From Bacteroidota bacterium (lineage in GTDB: Bacteria; Bacteroidota; Bacteroidia; CAIKAF01): DNA of 42,543 bases. The notes beneath the pieces are model-generated. The model was not told the DNA's origin. It did no database searches and saw nothing but the letters and a program-made list of their open reading frames with translations. Within the stretch, counting starts at the first letter, position 1. Each line of letters starts with the position of its first letter. This document shows positions 24,946-33,586 of this stretch, in pieces. The translations under genes and the position numbers were made by a program. Where the stretch lies: positions 1 to 42,543 of the forward strand of contig JAEZEQ010000025.1 of assembly GCA_023432985.1 (NCBI GenBank). The letters are read 5' to 3'.

Positions 24946-25921
24946 GACTCAAATATACGATTTTTGATCCTTCTTTTTCGAAAGCAAATGGGAAATAGCG
25001 TAAAGGTTTGAGTGCTTCAATCAATTTTTCCTGTTTATGACGGGGGCAATAAAAGAGTAAAAAACCGCCACCGCCTGCGCCCAGTAATTTTCCGCCCAAT
25101 GCGCCTGAAGACAAAGCTGTATGATAGGCTTTATTTATTAAATCGGAGGAAATACTTCCGGCCAATTGTTGTTTTAATATCCAGTTTTCATGCAGAATAG
25201 CGCCAAAATCATCGATTAAACCGCTTTCCAAACAATCTTTCAAATCATCGACCAGGGCAGTCATAGAGCGTAAATTTTCGAACTTATCCTGATCCGAAAT
25301 ATTCTTTTTTTGTTCGCTCAAAATTCCCGAAGCACTTCTTTGCAAACCGGTATAAAACAACATTAAATTCGATTCCAGGCTTTCAAGAATTTCGGGCTGA
25401 GTGCGCACTTCTTCCACTATTACTTTTCCCGATGCCAAAAAGCGATATACGTGCATTCCACCATAAGCTGCTGCGTATTGATCTTGTTTGCCAATAGGTT
25501 CTTTCAGTAAATCAATTTCAATTTCGCATGCTTCGCGGGCAAGTATTTCTTTATCAATGGGTAAATTTAACAAACTGCGTACGGTATGCAATAAGCTCAC
25601 CGTAAAGGAGGAAGAAGATCCCATTCCCGTACCGGCCGGCACATCGGCGATCGAACTAAATTCCAGTCCCCCCGCCACCTTATATTTTTCGAGCACCATT
25701 TTAAAAATGGGATGTTCAATATCCCGGAGATTATCCACCGTTTCGGTGCGAGAATATTTCAAGCGTATTTGATCCGGCTCAAAAAACTTATGTGCCGAAA
25801 CGTACATGTATTTATTGATTGTGGTACTAAGTACAGCTCCGTCTGCCCGGCTGTAAAAAGCCTCCATATCCGATCCGCCGCCAACAAAACTAATTCTAAA
25901 TGGTGTTCTTGTGAGTATCAT
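24938..25921 (-). CDS. hddA: D-glycero-alpha-D-manno-heptose 7-phosphate kinase
   Basis: GHMP-family kinase of 327 aa matching HddA, which phosphorylates heptose 7-phosphate at C1 in the GDP-heptose route. Conserved features: N-terminal RTPFRISFVGGGSDM, the ATP-binding motif DVPAGTGMGSSSSFTVSLL, IGKQDQYAAAYGG and the C-terminal GALGGKLLGAGGGGFLLFY. The start is firmly placed because the RTPFRIS motif lies within the first ten residues. A TAGGTTTG -7 box ends just 6 nt before the ATG. GDP-heptose feeds S-layer glycan, capsule or LPS-type glycans in other bacteria; which applies here is unknown. Confidence 0.92.
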   Translation of the reverse strand: MILTRTPFRISFVGGGSDMEAFYSRADGAVLSTTINKYMYVSAHKFFEPDQIRLKYSRTETVDNLRDIEHPIFKMVLEKYKVAGGLEFSSIADVPAGTGMGSSSSFTVSLLHTVRSLLNLPIDKEILAREACEIEIDLLKEPIGKQDQYAAAYGGMHVYRFLASGKVIVEEVRTQPEILESLESNLMLFYTGLQRSASGILSEQKKNISDQDKFENLRSMTALVDDLKDCLESGLIDDFGAILHENWILKQQLAGSISSDLINKAYHTALSSGALGGKLLGAGGGGFLLFYCPRHKQEKLIEALKPLRYFPFAFEKEGSKIVYLSHE

Positions 25922-25926
25922 AAATT

Positions 25927-25934
25927 CAAACCTA
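25927..25934 (-). promoter_or_regulatory. hddA -7 box TAGGTTTG (start-proximal)
   Basis: An exact TAnnTTTG match on the minus strand. Its final G lies 6 nt from the A of the hddA ATG, so transcription would begin at or next to the start codon. No clear TTG at -33 was found. Confidence 0.4.
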
Positions 25935-26047
25935 AATACGAAGATGCAAATTTTTTGTGCATTTCATTGTTAGTATTTAATTTTTTAAGCTATCCCAAGC
26001 TGTTTCTTTTTTTCATTCTTTTGTTCTCGAAAATTGTAAGCTAAAAT

Positions 26048-28333
26048 ATGATTCGTATTAAATTAATCATGTTATGGGTGTTTTTTGGCACCGCAATAAC
26101 CATGTCTTTTGCTCAGAAAGCTACATTTAAGGGGAATGTAAAAAATGCCGAGACGAAGGAGTCTTTATTTGGTGTAAATATTATTATCAAAGGCGGACGT
26201 GGTGCCTCCACTGCACCGAATGGGAATTTTGAAATTAAACTCGATCCGGGAACTTATGAAATAAGTATCAGTAACCTAGGTTATAAAACAGAAAAGTTGA
26301 GTTTGACTTTTGCGGCCGGTGAAGTAGTGGAAAAGAATTTTCTAATACAGGAAGAGGGCACTTTGATGAAGATGACCGTAGTGAGTAGTTCCAGATCCGA
26401 AAAAAATGTAGCAGAGGAGACGGTGAGTATTGATGTGATTTCGCCCGATATTATCAAAAATACAAATGCAATAGATCTTTCGGATGTTGTCGTTAGAAGT
26501 CCGGGCGTTAACGTGGTCGACGGGCAGGCACAAATCAGAGCCGGAACCGGATTTTCGTATGGTGCAGGAAGTCGGGTACAACTTTTAGTAGATGATTTAC
26601 CTCTTTTATCGCCTGATATGCAAGGCGTATATTGGCGTTTTATGCCTATAGAACTAGCCGAAAATGTGGAGATTATCAAAGGAGCCGGTTCGGTTTTTTA
26701 CGGAAGTTCGGCCATCAACGGTATTATGCATTTGCGTACGGGATGGGGTAGAGATAAGCCGGAAACGGAGGTAAATACGTATGCCGGAGTTACCGGAAAT
26801 CCGCGTATTAAATCGCAACGCTGGTGGAATAAAGTTTCGCAGCCCTTTTTTGGAGGCTTTTCTTTTACACACCGCAATCGTTTTTTGGATAAAAGAATGG
26901 ATTTTGTACTTAGCGGAAATGCCAATCTCGAAAAAAGCTTTCTTCAGGATAATGATCAGAACAGGTATAGAATTAACATGAAAATGCGGTATCATTCCAA
27001 GAAAAAACCTACTTTACATTATGGAATTAACGCCAATTTTATGTATGAAAACAGCGGACGTTTTTTCTTATGGCAAGACAGTAGAGACGGCGCATTTAAG
27101 ATTTCTAACGGATCCTCGGATCGCTATTATTTCCTGACCGTAGATCCACATCTCGACTATAGCGATGATAAAGGAAATATACATTCACTTAGAGGGCGCT
27201 TTTATCGTACCTTCCGGTATGGAAATAATACCGATAATTCTATTGCCAATTCGGCTTATTTAGATTATAACTATCGTAAAACCTTTAACAGTATGTTTTC
27301 TTTAGTGGCCGGAGTTACGGGAAATTACGGATGGATGTCGTCGAATCTTTATCCGGGAAAAAGGCAAACATTTATGGGAGCCGGTTTTGCACAGGTCGAA
27401 TTTAAGTACAAACGTTTAACCATGTTGGCCGGAGGTCGTGTAGAATACAATCAGATTGATACCACGGCGTTTAAAGTTTTTCCTGTTTTTAGAGCGGGCA
27501 TGAACTTCAAAGCAGCTAAGGCTACATTCCTTAGAGCAAGTTGGGGCCAGGGTTATCGTGTGCCAAGTGTAGTAGAGCGTTTCTTAAAGGCCGACTTAAG
27601 TGGTATAGATTTGAATCCGAATCCGCAATTATTGCCGGAATACGGATGGAATGCTGAAATTGGGCTGAAACAAGGAATAAAAATTAAAGATTGGTTGGGT
27701 TATTTCGATTTTGCTCTCTTCTGGCAAGAAAATAGAAATATGATCGAATATACCCTGGGTTTTGATGGAGCAAGTCCCTTTCTATCGCCACAGAACGTAA
27801 GTCGCGCCCGTATAGCCGGATTCGAAGGATCTATTGCCGGAACCGGAAATATAGGTAAGGTGCAAATGCGCTTTTTAGGCGGATATACCTATGCCTATGC
27901 GGGTGATTTAGATAATGCCAAATCGCAACAAAATGTAGGGGTTTATTTGAATAATATGTTCAAAAATTTCGGAAAAACACTCGAAATGCATGATTCTACA
28001 ATACTGAAATACAGAAACCGACATACAGTCCGCGTCGATTACGAACTCAGTTATGCCCAATTCTCTATTGGAACTTCCCTCAATTATACCTCTTATTTCG
28101 AAAATGTAGATATGATTTTGGCGGGACTATTTGATGTATATAATTATTATAACGATCGTTTGGATAAAAGAAAAGGGGATTTGGTAGCCGACCTCAGAGC
28201 TTCGTATCAAATTAAACCTTGGGCTAAGGTTTCCTTTATTGTGAAAAATGTAGGCAATTTAGATTATGCCATGCGCCCGGGAATGATGAATAGTCCCCGA
28301 AGTTATACCGTACAGTTTAGATTTAAATTATAA
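26048..28333 (+). CDS. TonB-dependent outer-membrane receptor
   Basis: A 761-aa receptor for TonB-powered uptake across the outer membrane. The signal peptide (about 1-22, ending MSFAQ) is followed by a carboxypeptidase-D-like regulatory beta-sandwich (KGNVKNAETKESLFGVNIII ... ISNLGYKTEKL). The plug domain runs from about 110 (VSSSRSEKNVAEETVSIDVIS ... DLSDVVVRSPGVNVVDGQAQIRAGTGFSYGAGSRVQLLVDD) and shows the plug end VFYGSSAINGIMHLRT. The rest is a 22-strand type barrel ending in an aromatic strand (YTVQFRFKL). Substrate cannot be predicted; no SusD partner is present, which argues against a Sus-type glycan system. The next gene starts 28 nt downstream. Confidence 0.93.
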   Translation: MIRIKLIMLWVFFGTAITMSFAQKATFKGNVKNAETKESLFGVNIIIKGGRGASTAPNGNFEIKLDPGTYEISISNLGYKTEKLSLTFAAGEVVEKNFLIQEEGTLMKMTVVSSSRSEKNVAEETVSIDVISPDIIKNTNAIDLSDVVVRSPGVNVVDGQAQIRAGTGFSYGAGSRVQLLVDDLPLLSPDMQGVYWRFMPIELAENVEIIKGAGSVFYGSSAINGIMHLRTGWGRDKPETEVNTYAGVTGNPRIKSQRWWNKVSQPFFGGFSFTHRNRFLDKRMDFVLSGNANLEKSFLQDNDQNRYRINMKMRYHSKKKPTLHYGINANFMYENSGRFFLWQDSRDGAFKISNGSSDRYYFLTVDPHLDYSDDKGNIHSLRGRFYRTFRYGNNTDNSIANSAYLDYNYRKTFNSMFSLVAGVTGNYGWMSSNLYPGKRQTFMGAGFAQVEFKYKRLTMLAGGRVEYNQIDTTAFKVFPVFRAGMNFKAAKATFLRASWGQGYRVPSVVERFLKADLSGIDLNPNPQLLPEYGWNAEIGLKQGIKIKDWLGYFDFALFWQENRNMIEYTLGFDGASPFLSPQNVSRARIAGFEGSIAGTGNIGKVQMRFLGGYTYAYAGDLDNAKSQQNVGVYLNNMFKNFGKTLEMHDSTILKYRNRHTVRVDYELSYAQFSIGTSLNYTSYFENVDMILAGLFDVYNYYNDRLDKRKGDLVADLRASYQIKPWAKVSFIVKNVGNLDYAMRPGMMNSPRSYTVQFRFKL

Positions 28334-28361
28334 TCTTACTTTTATGGAATTATAGAATGAA

Positions 28362-30350
28362 GTGGTGAAGCTATCTGTTATCCTTGTTAATTATAATGTA
28401 AAGTATTTTATAGAGCAATGTCTGTACAGCGTACGGGCTGCTGTTGAAATAATGGACAAGAATTATGGGTCGGGAAGTACGGAAGTCTTCGTGGTGGATA
28501 ATAATTCGGTCGATGGTTCGGTCGAGTTGATTCGCGATAAATTTCCCGAAGTTACCCTTATCGCCAATAAAGAAAATACGGGATTCAGTAAGGCCAATAA
28601 TCAGGCGATTAAACGGAGTCAAGGTCAATATATACTGCTCTTGAATCCGGATACCATAGTAGAAGAAGATACATTTATGAAGTGCTGCCGCTTTATGGAT
28701 GAACATAAGGATGGGGGCGGACTGGGTGTATATATGGTGGATGGCAAAGGACGTTATTTGCCCGAAAGTAAAAGAGGTCTCCCAACCCCGGAAGTTGCAT
28801 TTTATAAGATATTCGGCTTATCGGCCTTTTTTAAAAACAGTCCAAAATTCGGTCGCTATCATCTGACTTATCTCGATAAAAATAAAGTACACGAAATAGA
28901 TGTACTGAGTGGAGCTTTTATGTTTATGCGTAAAGAAACCCTCGATAAAACCGGATGGCTCGATGAGGACTTCTTTATGTATGGCGAAGATATAGACCTC
29001 AGTTACCGCATTCAGAAAGCCGGATATAAAAATTATTATTTCCCCGAAACCAAAATAGTACACTATAAAGGAGAAAGCACCAAAAAAGGAAGTGCCAATT
29101 ATGTCTTTATCTTTTATAATGCAATGATCATTTTTGCTAAAAAACATTTTGCCTCTGCATCCTGGTATATCACCCTGATACAAATGGCCATTTATTTGCG
29201 GGCAACAGCTTCATTGCTCAAAAGAATGCTGATCAAATGCTTGCTTCCGCTTATGGATTTTGTTTTACTCTATGCGGCACTCATAGGTATCATGATTTAT
29301 TGGGAACAGAATCATCGTTATGTGGAAGGAGGTAAATATCCACCCGAAGTCGGACTTATTTATATACCTGCATGTGTACTTTTATGGCAATTATCGGGAT
29401 ATTTTAGCGGATTATATAAACCCATGCACGGGATAAGCGCCTTATTTAAACCCGTACTGATTGGCACCACAGTAATCTTGCTGACTTATGCTTTATTGCC
29501 GGAATATATGCGATTTTCCAGAGCCATAATTCTGGTTGGAGCCGTTGCTTCGGTTTTTGTTTTTGCATTGACCCGCAGTGTGCTGGGTTACCTTACGCAT
29601 GGCAAAATTGGATTTTTGAAAAAACAAAGAAAAAGAACGCTCATCGTAGCCGGAAAAGAGGAATTTGATCGCATTTCTTCTGTTCTGAAGCAGACATTTT
29701 TTCAGGGAGAAGTGCTTGGATTTGTATCCGTTCAATCCAACGAAAAAGGAGCGATAGGGAATTTAGATCAGTTGCCCGAGTTGGTGCGTATATTTAGAGC
29801 AAATGAAGTGGTTTTTTCGGGGAAGGAGCTGACGGCCGAACAAATTATTTGGCAAATGAGCAGTCTGGCTACACCGGGTTTGGAATTCAAAACAGCACCT
29901 ACGGAAAGTCTTTTTATTATTGGAAGTAATTCCGTGAATACCCAGGGCGAACTTTATATGCTGGGTATAGAGTCGATTTCGAAACCGGAAAATAAAACCA
30001 GAAAAAGACGTTTTGATATCATTTGCAGCCTGCTCATTCTTTTCTTTTCTCCCATTTTAGTTTTATTTGGAAATGCGTGGAGTGGATTGCTTTTTAATTG
30101 TTATCAAGTCCTCCGTCGTCAAAAAACCTGGGTGGCCTATACACCCGGCTGGGCATATGATCAATTACCCAAATTAGAAAAGGCAGTTATTCACCCTTTG
30201 ATGGGATTCGATTATAGTGCTTGGGATCCGAAAATGGTAGAAAATGCCAATTTGCTTTATGCCAAAAATTATACGCCCGAGGAAGACTTAAGGCTGCTTT
30301 TAAAACATATAGGCAAACTGAGCAATAGAGCCGTCATCATTAAATCCTGA
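28362..30350 (+). CDS. GT2 glycosyltransferase fused to degenerate sugar-phosphate transferase
   Basis: Membrane protein of 662 aa. Residues 1 to ~250 are a GT-A family 2 glycosyltransferase (VNYNVKYFIEQCL, VVDNNSVDGSVELI, LLLNPDTIVEED as the DxD-like site, DEDFFMYGEDIDLSYRI with the catalytic ED). About 285-400 hold four membrane helices, then a Rossmann-like domain (RTLIVAGKEEFDR onward), which is the N-terminal architecture of WbaP/WcaJ enzymes. The C-terminus starts like a bacterial sugar transferase (RKRRFDIICSLLILFFSPIL) but lacks the FxxYKFRSM-type and DELPQ-type catalytic segments. The phosphotransferase part is therefore probably inactive. Starts are GTG 28362 or GTG 28365. The stop abuts the convergent receptor gene. 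Confidence 0.85.
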   Translation: MVKLSVILVNYNVKYFIEQCLYSVRAAVEIMDKNYGSGSTEVFVVDNNSVDGSVELIRDKFPEVTLIANKENTGFSKANNQAIKRSQGQYILLLNPDTIVEEDTFMKCCRFMDEHKDGGGLGVYMVDGKGRYLPESKRGLPTPEVAFYKIFGLSAFFKNSPKFGRYHLTYLDKNKVHEIDVLSGAFMFMRKETLDKTGWLDEDFFMYGEDIDLSYRIQKAGYKNYYFPETKIVHYKGESTKKGSANYVFIFYNAMIIFAKKHFASASWYITLIQMAIYLRATASLLKRMLIKCLLPLMDFVLLYAALIGIMIYWEQNHRYVEGGKYPPEVGLIYIPACVLLWQLSGYFSGLYKPMHGISALFKPVLIGTTVILLTYALLPEYMRFSRAIILVGAVASVFVFALTRSVLGYLTHGKIGFLKKQRKRTLIVAGKEEFDRISSVLKQTFFQGEVLGFVSVQSNEKGAIGNLDQLPELVRIFRANEVVFSGKELTAEQIIWQMSSLATPGLEFKTAPTESLFIIGSNSVNTQGELYMLGIESISKPENKTRKRRFDIICSLLILFFSPILVLFGNAWSGLLFNCYQVLRRQKTWVAYTPGWAYDQLPKLEKAVIHPLMGFDYSAWDPKMVENANLLYAKNYTPEEDLRLLLKHIGKLSNRAVIIKS

Positions 30351-32624
30351 TTATTTTTTTTTCAAAAAATTCGAACTCTGAATTTGTAGTCCGAACAAAA
30401 AATGCAATCCCGGTGAAGGATTATGAAAACGGGCATAACTGTCGTTGTATTGCAGGCGACTGCTGTATTGGGCCGAACTGAGATTTTGAGCTCTAAAAAA
30501 GAGTTGAACCTGCAAGATCTCGAATAATTGTTGCTCAAATTTGATTTCGGCGTGGATTAAAAAATATGCTTTTTGATAGGCGCTATGGGCATAATTAAGC
30601 GGATTCTTACTCACATATTGACCTTCTATGCCCAATCGGAATTTGTAAAAGCTAATGCCAAGATCTGCACGCGCTGTATGCATAGGCATACCCGGCATTT
30701 GAATTTTGTCGTACTGCTGGGTTTGAACCTGTATATCCGATAAGAGATAATATTGTAAACCATATTGCATGGTGGCATCTATTCCCCATTTTTTAATTAT
30801 GGGGTGTCTTTGTTGGTAACGCAAAGCATAGTGCGCACTCAACCCGCTATTCCACGCATTACCACTGTTTTTATAAACCCACTGATCTATGCCATTTGCC
30901 GGATAGGGGAAAATGAAATCGTAAAAGTACCAGCTGTAAATTTCGGGCCATAAAGTATGTTCTACCTTCAGGCGATCTACTTTTCTCCAATGCGTAGAAA
31001 GTGAAATAAAAGCTCTTTTTTCGGAGCGTAGTGGGTTGATACTTCCATCCGGGTTTACCAGTTCGTCCCAGGAGGGCGGACTAATGGATTGGCCGCCTTT
31101 TAATTCCAATATCCATTCTTTTCCTGCTTTATATTGCAGGCCAAGATGAGTGCTTACAAGTGGTTTGAAAAATGAGAATGATGCGGTTCCAAACTTATTG
31201 GAATAGCCGAAATAATGTGCTGTGACATTCACATTCCCTTCCATTTGCCAACGGTTGCGTGTATATTTCAATCCCATTCCGACTATACTTTGGGAAGTAA
31301 TCAATTCCCCTTCACTGCGCAATACACTATCTACAAGCCCCTTTTCATTAAAATGTAGGTGATTTTGTTGATTTTCGATTAAAAAATCTACTTGTAAAGT
31401 ATGGGCTCTTTTATTTAAATTCCATAAAATCCTACTGTCATGTTTCAAGCCATAGGTAAAGCCCTTATCGGTTTTAATGCCATTGTATCCGATGGAAGTG
31501 CCATAGGGGTTGAACGAATTACTGAAACCTCCGAAAAGTCCGGTTCTTCCACTGTATTTCCCTTTTGCATAGCGGTGCGCCAATTGAAATTTGGTCTGAT
31601 TTTTCTCCATGCGCGTCAGATAATTTTTCGAAAAAGGATTAGCCATACGTCTGTCCAACTCCATATCCTGTTCAGAGATTGAGCCGGGTAGTCCCCATAA
31701 ATTATAAGCCCAAAGGGCATCCAATTCCAGGCTATGATGCGCATTTATAAAATATCCGGCGGAAATAAAGGCGTTTTTTCGATTCAAAAATTCCAATTCT
31801 CTATAGCCTTTACTTTCTTTATGGGTGAATCCGCCCCGTACGAAAAACTTCTTATTGGCAAATAAAAAATGTCCGCCATAAGACCTGAATCCAAACGAAC
31901 CCAGTAAAATATTGCTTCCGAATTTCAGCACCTTTTTTTGCTGCAGGCTGTCTGCTTTTAAATAGGCCCTAAATGAACCTCCATTTCCGGTTCCATAATT
32001 TTGGGTATAAAAATCGGGTCGGATATATATGTTTTGGACGTCGAGCATTTCGATCGGGGTAGAACCATCAGCCTCGGTTATGGGCATGTCCTGATAATAG
32101 AATTTCACATTTCTAACCCCATATTGCATGCGCAGGCCGCTGCCTCTAACATTCAGAAAGGGACTTCCTTCCATGCCTCGGCTTTCCCATCTGAGACCCG
32201 GCATTTGATTGAAAAAAGTCTCCATTGCATAAGGCATTTCTCGCTGCAAACTTATATAGGATTTATCTTGTGGAGGGATGCTTTCGAAAATAAATTCCAG
32301 ATAAAGGGTATCCGATTCGGAGTAAAAACCGGAGTATTTCAAATCTTGATAAATAAAAATCGTATCTCCGTGTTGGTTCGTGTAAAAAATAGACTGCCGG
32401 TGCAAATTCAAGGAATTTAGATTACATAATTCCGGCGAAATCATTGTCTCTCCATCAGAATATATCAACGTGTCTTTATTATTTAAAATGAATGCAGCAT
32501 CCACTTTGCAATCGGGACAATCCGGAATATAAATGCGTGCTGCACAAGGTGTGTTTTGGGAAAGTAATGCAATCGGGGAAAGTGCGAGCAATAGAATGAG
32601 AGGGATATATATACTTAGTTTCAC
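30351..32624 (-). CDS. Atypical TonB-dependent receptor
   Basis: A 757-aa outer-membrane receptor. After the signal peptide (ends near LLSQ) comes an unusual N-terminal region of ~90 residues with two CxxC-like cysteines (IPDCPDCKVDAAF) in place of the common carboxypeptidase-D-like domain. A TonB-box-like stretch (DTLYLEFIFES) precedes a plug domain (MPYAMETFFNQMPGLRWESRGMEGSPFLNVRGSG ... YQDMPITEADGSTPIEMLD, divided here by conserved spacing) that resembles FecA-type siderophore receptors. A long beta-barrel fills the remainder. The start is GTG 32624; I see no in-frame ATG upstream. It diverges from cdaA across only 27 nt. Substrate unknown; iron or another metal chelate is a reasonable guess. 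Confidence 0.85.
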   Translation of the reverse strand: MKLSIYIPLILLLALSPIALLSQNTPCAARIYIPDCPDCKVDAAFILNNKDTLIYSDGETMISPELCNLNSLNLHRQSIFYTNQHGDTIFIYQDLKYSGFYSESDTLYLEFIFESIPPQDKSYISLQREMPYAMETFFNQMPGLRWESRGMEGSPFLNVRGSGLRMQYGVRNVKFYYQDMPITEADGSTPIEMLDVQNIYIRPDFYTQNYGTGNGGSFRAYLKADSLQQKKVLKFGSNILLGSFGFRSYGGHFLFANKKFFVRGGFTHKESKGYRELEFLNRKNAFISAGYFINAHHSLELDALWAYNLWGLPGSISEQDMELDRRMANPFSKNYLTRMEKNQTKFQLAHRYAKGKYSGRTGLFGGFSNSFNPYGTSIGYNGIKTDKGFTYGLKHDSRILWNLNKRAHTLQVDFLIENQQNHLHFNEKGLVDSVLRSEGELITSQSIVGMGLKYTRNRWQMEGNVNVTAHYFGYSNKFGTASFSFFKPLVSTHLGLQYKAGKEWILELKGGQSISPPSWDELVNPDGSINPLRSEKRAFISLSTHWRKVDRLKVEHTLWPEIYSWYFYDFIFPYPANGIDQWVYKNSGNAWNSGLSAHYALRYQQRHPIIKKWGIDATMQYGLQYYLLSDIQVQTQQYDKIQMPGMPMHTARADLGISFYKFRLGIEGQYVSKNPLNYAHSAYQKAYFLIHAEIKFEQQLFEILQVQLFFRAQNLSSAQYSSRLQYNDSYARFHNPSPGLHFLFGLQIQSSNFLKKK

Positions 32625-32634
32625 GATTTTCTTG

Positions 32635-32642
32635 TACTTTTG
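32635..32642 (+). promoter_or_regulatory. cdaA -7 box TACTTTTG
   Basis: An exact TAnnTTTG match whose G lies 10 nt before the cdaA ATG, predicting a leader of only a few nucleotides. It sits inside the 27-nt gap between the divergent receptor and cdaA starts. Confidence 0.5.
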
Positions 32643-32651
32643 AGCAATTAA

Positions 32652-33443
32652 ATGAAAGCATTTTATTCGAATATAGGAATTATTGATGTAATAGATTTGT
32701 TGTTGGTTTCACTTTTATTGTATGAGTTATACAAGTTGATAAAAGGGACACCTGCACAGAATATTGTATTTGGGATATTATCAATTTATATATTTTTCAG
32801 GATAACGGAATATCTCGAGATGCGCTTATTAAGCGGAATACTGAGTCAGTTTACCAGCGTAGGAGTTATTGCCCTGATGATCGTATTTCAACAAGAGATA
32901 CGACGTTTTTTATTATTGATAGGGAAGTCGGGATTTGGAGATTTGACCACCAAGTTTAAGCGTATTTTTCAAAGTAAAAATTCAGAGGTGACCATTTCGC
33001 TTAAATGGGCCGAGATTGAAAAAGCCGTTAGTAAAATGGCTTCTCAAAAAACCGGGGCTTTGATTATAATAAGCGATGTAAATGAAGAAAAGGATTTTGA
33101 GGGTACGGGGGTAAAATTAAATGCCGAACTAACATCGGAGTTATTGCAGAATATTTTCTTTAAAAATTCTCCCTTGCATGATGGAGCTGTTTTTGTGGTT
33201 GGAAGTAAGCTTAAAGAAGCAAAAATTGTATTGCCTTTGAGCGAAAATCCCGATTTGCCAACCGATGTAGGTATGCGTCATAGGGCGGCAGTAGGGGTTA
33301 CGGAATTGAATAATGTTTTTGCTATTATAGTGAGCGAACAAACCGGTTCAATTGCCTATTCCTATAAAGGAAAATTGGTGCGTAATATTTCGATCGAACT
33401 ATTAAGAAAAAGATTCAAAGAGTTTAAAGAAAGAAAACTATAG
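32652..33443 (+). CDS. cdaA: Membrane diadenylate cyclase CdaA
   Basis: Makes the second messenger c-di-AMP from two ATP; in many bacteria this controls potassium balance and cell-wall stress. At 263 aa, the layout is that of CdaA: three N-terminal membrane helices (about 8-30, 35-57, 62-82) followed by the DAC domain. The catalytic motifs are intact: DGA at 177-179 (SPLHDGAVFVVG) and RHR at 209-211 (VGMRHRAAVGVTE). The ATG is placed by the family N-terminus and the adjacent promoter. Two genes follow closely, a 41-aa membrane protein (10 nt on) and a DUF3078 protein. No CdaR or GlmM gene is next to it. Confidence 0.96.
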   Translation: MKAFYSNIGIIDVIDLLLVSLLLYELYKLIKGTPAQNIVFGILSIYIFFRITEYLEMRLLSGILSQFTSVGVIALMIVFQQEIRRFLLLIGKSGFGDLTTKFKRIFQSKNSEVTISLKWAEIEKAVSKMASQKTGALIIISDVNEEKDFEGTGVKLNAELTSELLQNIFFKNSPLHDGAVFVVGSKLKEAKIVLPLSENPDLPTDVGMRHRAAVGVTELNNVFAIIVSEQTGSIAYSYKGKLVRNISIELLRKRFKEFKERKL

Positions 33444-33453
33444 AAAATAGGCC

Positions 33454-33579
33454 ATGAAAGAAATTTGGCAAGAAATTTGTGTAGCGATTCTTCTATGTTT
33501 ATCCATAGTCTATTTGCTGCGTCGTTTTCTGATAAAGAAGAAAAATAAAAATAAAAACCAATGTTCAAATTGCAAATAA
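33454..33579 (+). CDS. 41-aa membrane protein with C-terminal CxxC
   Basis: A short frame from ATG 33454 to TAA 33579, located 10 nt after cdaA and 7 nt before the next gene. It encodes one membrane helix (about residues 8-26, CVAILLCLSIVYLLRRFLI), then a lysine/asparagine-rich stretch and a terminal CSNCK. The combination of one TM helix, a basic linker and a tail CxxC is reminiscent of the small FeoB-associated Cys-rich membrane proteins, but no feo genes are here and the similarity is only in layout. Its snug fit between two genes supports it being real. Confidence 0.6.
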   Translation: MKEIWQEICVAILLCLSIVYLLRRFLIKKKNKNKNQCSNCK

Positions 33580-33586
33580 ATAATTT

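Noticed and set aside
25994..26009. Repeated AAGCT words upstream of the first TonB receptor as an operator
   Set aside because: The two copies are only 5 bp each in direct orientation, which is expected by chance in AT-rich intergenic sequence.
26048..28333. TonB receptor as part of a polysaccharide utilisation locus
   Set aside because: No SusD-like lipoprotein, glycoside hydrolase or hybrid sensor is adjacent, so a Sus-type system is not supported.
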